Shown here: positions 58,435 through 64,000 of the stretch, piece after piece | How positions within the stretch are numbered: position 1 is the stretch's first letter | How the letters are laid out: every line of letters begins with the position of its first letter | Source: Arboricoccus pini | GTDB lineage: Bacteria > Pseudomonadota > Alphaproteobacteria > Geminicoccales > Geminicoccaceae | Assembly (NCBI RefSeq): GCF_900187945.1 | Contig: NZ_FYEH01000006.1 | Coordinates: forward strand, 62,001-126,000 | DNA: 64,000 nt | Reading direction: 5' to 3' | The notes under the pieces: generated by a model | The model's input: only the letters and a program-made list of their open reading frames with translations | The model's database searches: none | What the model was told of the DNA's origin: nothing | Position numbers and translations under genes: made by a program

Positions 58435-59709
58435 TTACTCGGTGGTGGCCAGATTGTCTGGATGGCGCGGGTGATTTTTCCAGGTCAGATAAGGTGCGCT
58501 TGTCGGGACGGGTACCATTGCAATGCACCCTTCGACCGGACAGACATGCTGGCAGAGATTGCAACCGACGCACTCGGCCTCGATAACCTCGTAGTACCGC
58601 CGACCCTCGAGCCTGCTAGCAGCAATGGCCTGATGCGACGTGTCCTCACAGGCTATGTGGCAAAGACCGCATTTGATGCAAAGATCCTGATCGATCCGGG
58701 CTTTGGTGACAAAATTCATGTCCAATTCGCCCCACTCGACATAGTTGGGCGTAGCCATTCCCTTGAATGCATCCAAGGTCGCATAGCCTTTGGCATCCAT
58801 CCAGTGGCTAAGGCCTGAGATCATGTCCCCCACGATCTTGAACCCGTAATGCATGGCTGCGGTGCAGACCTGTATCGAGCCGCTGCCCAAGGCAATGAAC
58901 TCAGCGGCATCGCGCCAAGTCTCAATGCCACCAATGCCCGAGATCGGCAGCTTACCGCACGTGTCGCGGGCAATTTCCGCCACCATCCCAAGGGCGATCG
59001 GCTTCACAGCCGGCCCGCAATAGCCGCCATGCGTGCCCTTGCCGTTTACCATGGGCATTGGCGCCATCAGGTCGAGGTCGACGCCGGTGATCGAGTTTAC
59101 GGTATTGATCAAGGCGACGCCGTCTGCGCCGCCAAGCTGCGCGGCGCGCATGGGAGCAAGGATGTTCGTGACGTTCGGCGTAAGCTTCACGAACACGGGC
59201 ATGCGCGTGTGGGCTTTGCACCAGCGCGTCACCATCTCGATATATTCTGGCACCTGACCGACCGCCGAGCCCATGCCTCTCTCGGACATGCCGTGCGGAC
59301 AGCCGAAATTCAACTCAACGGCGTCGGCGCCCGTCTGCTCGACGCGCTTTAGGATGCGTTGCCAGGACGCCTCCTCGCAAGGCACCATCAGTGACACAAT
59401 GAGGGCGCGATCCGGCCAGTTTCGCTTTACCTCCGTGATCTCTCGCAAATTGATTTCGAGCGGGCGATCCGTGATGAGCTCGATATTGTTGAATCCCGCC
59501 ATGCGTTGGCCGCGATAGCCTATAGCACCGTAACGTGAACTGACATTGACGACGGGCGGGTCTTCACCGAGCGTTTTCCAAACCACCCCGCCCCAGCCAG
59601 CTTTAAAGGCACGCTCGACGTTATATTGCTTGTCCGTTGGAGGAGCCGATGCCAGCCAGAATGGATTTGGCGAGCGCACGCCCGCGATGTTGCACGAGAT
59701 GTCGGCCAT
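58435..59709 (-). CDS. preA: NAD-dependent dihydropyrimidine dehydrogenase subunit PreA
   Basis: 424-residue catalytic subunit reducing uracil and thymine to dihydro forms. An FMN-binding dihydroorotate-dehydrogenase-like barrel covers residues about 5-310 (NPFWLASAPPTDKQYNVERAF, KTLGEDPPVVNVSSRYG, AVELNFGCPHGMSERGMG, KLTPNVTNI, GPAVKPIALGMV). Two [4Fe-4S] clusters follow: CIKCGLCHIACED and CVGCNLCQHVCPV. It matches bacterial PreA and the C-terminal half of eukaryotic DPD. Twelve bases after preT, so co-translated. Confidence 0.95.
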   Translation of the reverse strand: MADISCNIAGVRSPNPFWLASAPPTDKQYNVERAFKAGWGGVVWKTLGEDPPVVNVSSRYGAIGYRGQRMAGFNNIELITDRPLEINLREITEVKRNWPDRALIVSLMVPCEEASWQRILKRVEQTGADAVELNFGCPHGMSERGMGSAVGQVPEYIEMVTRWCKAHTRMPVFVKLTPNVTNILAPMRAAQLGGADGVALINTVNSITGVDLDLMAPMPMVNGKGTHGGYCGPAVKPIALGMVAEIARDTCGKLPISGIGGIETWRDAAEFIALGSGSIQVCTAAMHYGFKIVGDMISGLSHWMDAKGYATLDAFKGMATPNYVEWGELDMNFVTKARIDQDLCIKCGLCHIACEDTSHQAIAASRLEGRRYYEVIEAECVGCNLCQHVCPVEGCIAMVPVPTSAPYLTWKNHPRHPDNLATTE

Positions 59710-59721
59710 GGCGGCGTCCTC

Positions 59722-61125
59722 TCAAGGCTGCAGATAGTTGTGGATGGCGGCTGCGGCGCGTTTGCCGTCCTCGACCGCGACCACAGTCAGATCCTGGTCG
59801 CGGGAAACACAGTCGCCACCGGCAAAAACTCCGATGATGGAGGTTGCAAACTCGGAATCGATCCGGATCTTAGTTTCTACAAGGGGGCTCGACGTCGTTG
59901 GGAAAGCACCTCTATCGAGGGTCTGGCCGATAGCTTTGAAAAGCTGATCGGCCGGCAAGAGGAACCGCTCTTCTCCTATAACAAGCTTACCCCCCGGATC
60001 GGTCTCCGTCGTGGCGAATTCGACTCCGGTCAACCGCCCATCCTTTCCGTGCAAGGCCACGGGAGCGGCCCAATGGCGAATGGTGCAGCCATTGATCTGC
60101 GCCAGTTCCTGCTCGAACGATGTGGCCGACATCTCCGCTGATCCGCGGCGATAGGCGATGGTCACATTGACGGCACCCAATCGCTTGGCCTGAATCGCGA
60201 TGTCGATCGCGGTATTGCCCCCGCCGATAACGACGACGTCCTCTCCGACCTCCAGTTTGCTTAGATCATCCGCCTGACGCAGCGCGGCGATATATGCGAC
60301 GGCGTCCTCGACCCCCGCGAGATCCTCGTTCGGCAAACCCAGCCTGTTGGCAGCACCGAGGCCGATCGCTAAAAAGACCGCATCATGTCCCCGCAGCAAT
60401 TCCGGCAGATCGAAATCCCGCCCCAGCATCAAGCCATGCCGGATCTCAATCCCTCCTAGGCTCATTAGATAGGCGATCTCGCGCTGCGCGAAATCATGCG
60501 GGACTTTATAGGCGGCGATACCGTATTCATTGAGGCCGCCAGCCTTGGCCCGTTGCTCGAAGATGATCACATCGTGTCCGAGGCGGCTGAGGTGATGGGC
60601 ACAAGCAAGGCCTGCCGGTCCGGCACCTACGACTGCCACGCGCTTTCCCGACGGCGACGCTCGGACGAAAGGCTGAATGCTTCGATCCATCAGCCAATCG
60701 GTGGCGTAGCGCTGCAACGCACCGATCTTGACCGGTTTGCCGTTCCGACCATGCCAAACGCAGGCCCCCTCGCAAAGAATCTCTGTCGGGCAAACACGTG
60801 CGCATGAGCCACCTAGAATGTTGGCTCCCAATATCGTCCTGCCCGCGCCCTCGACATTGCCAGTCTGGATCCCACGGATGAAACCTGGAATATCGATGCC
60901 CGTGGGACACGCCTCGAGGCAGGGCGCATCGTGACAGAAATAGCAGCGATCTGCCTCGACCACGGCTTCTTGGACGGTGAAAGGTGGATGGAGATCGTCG
61001 AAATTCCGCTCGTATGTCTCCTTTTGCAGTCGTCCCCCACGAACACGCGACGACAGCTTCTCACCAGGCTCACCAGCCAGCAAAGACTCAACCTCGGCAA
61101 CGTTCACGCTCATGACACGCACCAT
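59722..61125 (-). CDS. preT: NAD-dependent dihydropyrimidine dehydrogenase subunit PreT
   Basis: 467-residue FAD/Fe-S electron-transfer subunit, partner of PreA. The N-terminal cysteine cluster is CYFCHDAPCLEACPTGIDI and LGGSCARVCPTEILCEGACV; FAD motif VAVVGAGPAGLACAHHL; NAD(P) motif VVVIGGGNTAIDIAIQ; C-terminal VFAGGDCVSRDQDLTVVAVEDGKRA. The start is ATG 61125 or 61113, the second having AGGATGG at better spacing. Transcribed divergently from the TetR/RutR-type gene; ATATGGTCAA sites lie in between. Confidence 0.94.
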   Translation of the reverse strand: MVRVMSVNVAEVESLLAGEPGEKLSSRVRGGRLQKETYERNFDDLHPPFTVQEAVVEADRCYFCHDAPCLEACPTGIDIPGFIRGIQTGNVEGAGRTILGANILGGSCARVCPTEILCEGACVWHGRNGKPVKIGALQRYATDWLMDRSIQPFVRASPSGKRVAVVGAGPAGLACAHHLSRLGHDVIIFEQRAKAGGLNEYGIAAYKVPHDFAQREIAYLMSLGGIEIRHGLMLGRDFDLPELLRGHDAVFLAIGLGAANRLGLPNEDLAGVEDAVAYIAALRQADDLSKLEVGEDVVVIGGGNTAIDIAIQAKRLGAVNVTIAYRRGSAEMSATSFEQELAQINGCTIRHWAAPVALHGKDGRLTGVEFATTETDPGGKLVIGEERFLLPADQLFKAIGQTLDRGAFPTTSSPLVETKIRIDSEFATSIIGVFAGGDCVSRDQDLTVVAVEDGKRAAAAIHNYLQP

Positions 61126-61150
61126 CCTGACCCGGGCAAAACCGCCACGG

Positions 61151-61160
61151 ATATGGTCAA
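61151..61160. promoter_or_regulatory. Second ATATGGTCAA half-site upstream of preT
   Basis: ATATGGTCAA occurs here and again, identical, at 61219-61228 within the full palindrome. Here only one arm fits the RutR consensus TTGACCA-N2-TGGTCAA; a looser ATGGTCAATCTACCAT inverted repeat (61153-61168) extends to the other side. It lies 26 bases before the preT ATG at 61125, so a bound regulator would block preT transcription. Confidence 0.5.
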
Positions 61161-61213
61161 TCTACCATTGGAATGGCCCCGATTTTTCTTATCTAACGAG
61201 CGTAGGAATAACC

Positions 61214-61227
61214 TGACCATATGGTCA
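61214..61227. promoter_or_regulatory. RutR-type operator palindrome
   Basis: TGACCATATGGTCA is a perfect 14-bp palindrome, matching the E. coli RutR consensus TTGACCA-N2-TGGTCAA at 13 of 14 specified half-site bases when read as CTGACCATATGGTCAA. It lies in the preT/regulator divergent region and overlaps the first ATG (61221) of the regulator, which suggests autorepression and uracil/thymine-responsive control of preTA. Confidence 0.75.
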
Positions 61228-61889
61228 AGATTTTAAATAATCCAATGAATGAGGATTCCTCTGTCAGATCGGTCCTTCGCGGTGGCCAGCGCATTCGCGC
61301 CCGCAATGAAGCGCGCCTCATCAATGCGGCCATCCAGGTTTTCGCAGACCGGGGACTTGAGGGTGCAACGACGGCCAGAATTGCCGAAACCGCCGGATTA
61401 CCGAAGGCCAATCTTTATTATTATTTTGCCAGCAAGGAGACGATCTATCGGCGTGCCGTGCTCGGTATCCTGGAGAAATGGCTAGACGCCTTTAATGCCT
61501 TGAGCCCCGACGACGATCCGGCCCTAGCTATCGCCGATTATGTCCGCGCCAAGATGACGGCCAGCTTCAACCATCCAGCAGAATCGCGCCTCTTCGCTCG
61601 CGAACTCCTTAGCGGGGCACCGATCGTCAAGCATTATCTCGAGACGGAACTCCGAGACTGGGTCGCCCGAAAGTCGGTCATCATCAAGGCCTGGAGCGAT
61701 AAAGGCCTCATGGCGCCTGTCTCGCCGCCCCATCTTTTCTTCATCATCTGGGCTGCGACGCAGACATTCGCTGACTTCTCCGTCCAAATCGATTGTGTCC
61801 TCGGACCGGAAGACCGATCAAGCCGGCAAGAAATCGCTACCGACGAGATCGTCAGCTTCGTACTCCGCGCATGCGGTCTGGGCGGTTGA
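61221..61889 (+). CDS. TetR-family regulator, RutR-like
   Basis: 222-residue repressor. The helix-turn-helix lies about residues 42-75: AAIQVFADRGLEGATTARIA then AGLPKANLYYYFASKETIY. The effector domain resembles E. coli RutR: ADYVRAKMTASFNHPAESRLFARELLSGAPIV and the LFFIIWAATQTFADFSVQID stretch (RutR has HLIFMIWASTQHYADFAPQV). RutR senses uracil and thymine. The first ATG lies inside the operator; the second in-frame ATG (61245) would free the operator from the coding region and is a serious alternative, but neither has a good ribosome-binding site. Divergent from preT. Confidence 0.88.
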   Translation: MVKILNNPMNEDSSVRSVLRGGQRIRARNEARLINAAIQVFADRGLEGATTARIAETAGLPKANLYYYFASKETIYRRAVLGILEKWLDAFNALSPDDDPALAIADYVRAKMTASFNHPAESRLFARELLSGAPIVKHYLETELRDWVARKSVIIKAWSDKGLMAPVSPPHLFFIIWAATQTFADFSVQIDCVLGPEDRSSRQEIATDEIVSFVLRACGLGG

Positions 61890-61918
61890 GCGATTTCCTC
61901 TTCCCATCCTGCCAAGCG

Positions 61919-62503
61919 CTACTTGTGAGCGAGAGCTTCTTGTCGTTGCAGAATGCCTGCCAAGTCGACTCGAATGGCTTCAAAGACCTGGCGATAAGCC
62001 TGGGCGGAGCTCCGCTCAATTACTGCTTCGAGGCCGATACCTGCGAAGTCGTGCTGGCTGTCCCCACCTTTGCCAGGATAAACCTTGTGAAGGAGTTGCT
62101 TCCGATCGGGCCCGAACAGCTTTGCATCGACCTGGAGATCGATGACGCCATCGGTGAATTTGAAGCTGGGTATCTCAAGGACGAGTGTTAGACGCTGTTG
62201 TCCGGAATCAGGTGTCGCGAAGCTGTCCTTGAGCACGTAGTGGCCAAACATGGCTCCGAGGTCGTGATCCGCTGCCTGTCGAAGCATGACGCCGGGTTGC
62301 GCATAATAGGCCCTGAGGCCAGCTGTGAATGACCCCTTGATCGGGTAAATGCCTTGCTGCGTAGCAGCATCGATCACCGCCACCAGCGCATCGCCGGGCG
62401 CGGTCTTCTGCACCGGGTAGTCCAAGGGCGCGAGGGCCAGATCGTCTGAGCAGCCCGCCATGAAGAGCAAGGCAGAAAGAGCCAGATAGACGATCTTGCG
62501 CAT
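61919..62503 (-). CDS. Predicted outer-membrane or periplasmic lipoprotein
   Basis: 194 residues with a lipoprotein signal: MRKIVYLALSALLFMAGCSDD, with lipobox FMAGC and Cys18 as the lipidated residue. Asp residues right after the Cys could favour inner-membrane retention by enterobacterial rules, which may not hold here. The mature part (LEIPSFKFTDGVIDLQVDAKLF) resembles no family I recognise. ATG 62503 follows a perfect AGGAGG. Convergent with the RutR-like gene. Confidence 0.75.
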   Translation of the reverse strand: MRKIVYLALSALLFMAGCSDDLALAPLDYPVQKTAPGDALVAVIDAATQQGIYPIKGSFTAGLRAYYAQPGVMLRQAADHDLGAMFGHYVLKDSFATPDSGQQRLTLVLEIPSFKFTDGVIDLQVDAKLFGPDRKQLLHKVYPGKGGDSQHDFAGIGLEAVIERSSAQAYRQVFEAIRVDLAGILQRQEALAHK

Positions 62504-62737
62504 TGAATACCTCCTAGCCGTGGCTGGACGAGGCAAAATTGGATAGCGGCTGCAGGGGCAAACACCACAGGGAAGCGACGCTCGACGCGCCGAAGCAATA
62601 TCGATTATATACCGGATGATCGCCGAAACGCCATCCGACGGTCGGTATCACCCGTTTACGCGAAACGGACGACAACGCGCCTTCGAGCGAAGGCAATCGT
62701 ACTGCCGGCTACCCAAATCCTAAGCTTTCGAAGGGTT

Positions 62738-62813
<76 letters not shown>

Positions 62814-62939
62814 GGCGAGCGGGGACATACCGGGGATGAGGACGAGCCGTCAAGCCTGCCACCGCGTTTTGCACCATGGCACAGCCGTCCTCTGGCAAAC
62901 GCGATAGCGCTTATGTGAGGCCCCCCGGCCAGACGGGAA

Positions 62940-62965
62940 GGCAACGTGACGACAGGCCGGACGTT
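62940..62965 (+). promoter_or_regulatory. Candidate EcfG-type general stress promoter of the CsbD gene
   Basis: GGCAAC, 16 bases, then CGTT, compared with the alphaproteobacterial EcfG pattern GGAAC-N16/17-CGTT. One base of the -35 element differs. It lies about 50 bases upstream of a CsbD-like stress gene. This is a weak match based on position and spacing only. Confidence 0.25.
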
Positions 62966-63015
62966 TGTCATACAGGCATGAAAACCCATGCTCGGTTCGC
63001 AAAGGAGCGCGCATA

Positions 63016-63198
63016 ATGGATCGCAATCGCGTCGAAGGCACAGCCAAGGACGTCAAGGGCAAGATCAACGAAGCTGTCGGCAAGCTCACCGGTAACGACC
63101 GTCTCCGGGCCGAGGGAAAGACCGATCAAGTCGCGGGCAAGGCCCAAGGTGCCCTGGGCAAAAGCAAGGATGCCGTGAAGGCCGCGGTCAAACATTGA
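63016..63198 (+). CDS. CsbD family stress protein
   Basis: 60-residue, Lys/Gly/Ala-rich protein with the CsbD pattern: MDRNRVEGTAKDVKGKINEA then VGKLTGNDRLRAEGKTDQVAG and QGALGKSKDAVK. Members accumulate under general stress in many bacteria; molecular function is not established. ATG 63016 follows AAAGGAG. In related alphaproteobacteria such genes are often under the general stress response. Confidence 0.88.
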   Translation: MDRNRVEGTAKDVKGKINEAVGKLTGNDRLRAEGKTDQVAGKAQGALGKSKDAVKAAVKH

Positions 63199-63243
63199 CG
63201 GCCGGGGAGCTTGTCTAGCCATACAGGCTCCCACTCCAGCTTT

Positions 63244-63600
63244 CTAGTGAGGCCGCTCGCTCATGAGGTAGGCAACGGCATTGGCTAATGCCTCGCGCGT
63301 GAATGGCTTCGCGAGGGCTACTGCCTCGAGGTCGTCGGTAACAGCCAGCGGCGTCGCAGTAACATAAAGGACCGGAACGTGCGAATGGAGCTGCCTTATC
63401 CGGCGTGCGGCTTCGACCCCATTACCTTGCTTTAGATGGATATCGACGGTCAGTAGCGCCGGCCGTCTGGCGACGGCAGAGGCGATAGCCTCTGCTTGCG
63501 TGGCCGCGATACTGAAGGTCGTGAGCCCCATCTCGCCAAGCAAGGCGACCATGGTCGAGGCGACCAGTCTTTCATCTTCAATAATCAGCGCGTGGGGCAT
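63244..63600 (-). CDS. Single-domain response regulator (REC only)
   Basis: 118-residue receiver domain without an output domain. Acidic pocket Glu8/Asp9, phospho-acceptor Asp53 (LLTVDIHLKQGNG), Thr81 (VLYVTATPL) and Lys98 (ALAKPFTREAL) are all in place, so it should be phosphorylatable. Start at 63600 by family length; a Met at 63639 is in frame. Position next to CsbD suggests, but does not show, a stress-signalling role. It could also be a CheY-like partner for the distant CheZ-like protein, which is speculative. Confidence 0.88.
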   Translation of the reverse strand: MPHALIIEDERLVASTMVALLGEMGLTTFSIAATQAEAIASAVARRPALLTVDIHLKQGNGVEAARRIRQLHSHVPVLYVTATPLAVTDDLEAVALAKPFTREALANAVAYLMSERPH

Positions 63601-63729
63601 GGGAGAAAGAGCTTGGTTGATTCGGTCGCGAGCTCGCATTTAGCGATACGAATACCGAATGTCACCGCGGCTTACGAAAATTTGAAGAGTCCCTGGTTTC
63701 TTCGCTGGCCGCCATGCGCATCGAGGTAT

Positions 63730-64000
63730 CTACAATGCCCGGGCGCGGATAACACTGCGGATGGAAAAATTTGAATGGATGCGCGCGACGCCGGGCATGC
63801 GTGACAGCTGCTCGGTGTGAATACGCTCGTAGTGGGCCGCATCCCTGACCTCGACCCGCAACAGATAGTCGGCCATCCCACTCATCAGGTAACATTCTCC
63901 CACCTCGGGGCATCGCCGGACCGCAGCTTCGAACCGAAGAAGCGAATCCTCGGTTTGCCGCTCCAAGGTAATTTGAACGATGATCACCGTTACCGCCTCT
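63730..64000 (-). CDS. Lrp/AsnC family regulator, C-terminal domain, cut by window edge
   Basis: The visible 87 or so residues form the RAM/ligand-binding domain: IVQITLERQTEDSLLRFEAA, VRRCPEVGECYLMSGMADYL and LRVEVRDAAHYERIHTEQLS with GVARIHSNFSIRSVI at the end. The frame stays open through base 64000 (EAVTV precedes), so the N-terminal helix-turn-helix is presumably beyond the edge. A GTG at 63987 could start a stand-alone version, but that would lose the first strand. Such regulators sense amino acids. Confidence 0.85.
   Translation of the reverse strand, partial: EAVTVIIVQITLERQTEDSLLRFEAAVRRCPEVGECYLMSGMADYLLRVEVRDAAHYERIHTEQLSRMPGVARIHSNFSIRSVIRARAL

Overview
This window is chromosomal DNA of an alphaproteobacterium with fairly high GC. 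The evidence is gene order: purC-purS-purQ-purL-bolA-grxD, TIGR02300-aroA-cmk-rpsA-ihfB-lapA-pyrF-trpF-trpB-trpA-accD-folC, and rpsB-tsf-pyrH-frr-uppS-cdsA-dxr-rseP-bamA-ompH-fabZ are typical alphaproteobacterial blocks. A TTAA-N7-TTAA CtrA-type site fits the same class. I cannot name the genus; a Rhodospirillales-like lineage is a guess.

Layout. 1-1271: 3' edge-truncated allophanate-hydrolase-type amidase. 1.6-4.6 kb: a decayed island between a tRNA-Arg 3' relic and an intact tRNA-Arg, carrying a zinc alcohol dehydrogenase and a frameshifted tyrosine recombinase. 4.6-7.9 kb: a SCO copper protein, a D-amino-acid dehydrogenase-like oxidoreductase, and an intact ORF that resembles glutamine-dependent NAD synthetase but has lost its catalytic residues. 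8.1-12.8 kb: purine synthesis, then BolA and monothiol glutaredoxin. 12.9-19.3 kb: a DUF3108 protein, RuvX/YqgF, gatCAB and a YegS-like lipid kinase. 19.4-31 kb: tRNA-Ala, then the long housekeeping block, in which the aroA position holds a homologue without its active-site motifs. 31-34.4 kb: a CheZ-like, MotA-like, MotB/OmpA-like triad behind a CtrA-type site. 34.9-39.1 kb: an ABC exporter, L31, L36 and a GlcD-like flavoprotein. 39.1-50.1 kb (minus strand): the rpsB-to-fabZ envelope and translation block, without lpxD between ompH and fabZ and without lpxA/lpxB after fabZ. 50.3-54.6 kb: thiM and dnaE.

54.8-61.9 kb is the main accessory locus and concerns pyrimidine nitrogen use. preT, preA and an N-carbamoyl-beta-alanine amidohydrolase-type enzyme form a minus-strand operon (reductive route). 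rutA (oxidative route) lies beside it with a cupin and a VOC protein. A divergent RutR-type TetR regulator has a perfect palindrome, TGACCATATGGTCA, over its start. No dihydropyrimidinase and no rutB-F are visible. The end of the window has a lipoprotein, tRNA-Lys, a CsbD-like stress protein, a single-domain response regulator and the C-terminal part of an Lrp/AsnC regulator.

The most notable observations are the two intact ORFs for catalytically dead relatives of core enzymes (AroA-like, NadE-like), the hybrid Pre/Rut locus with its operator, the missing lpx genes, and the CtrA-linked CheZ/MotA/MotB triad. All functional calls come from reading motifs and gene order by eye; no database search was possible.
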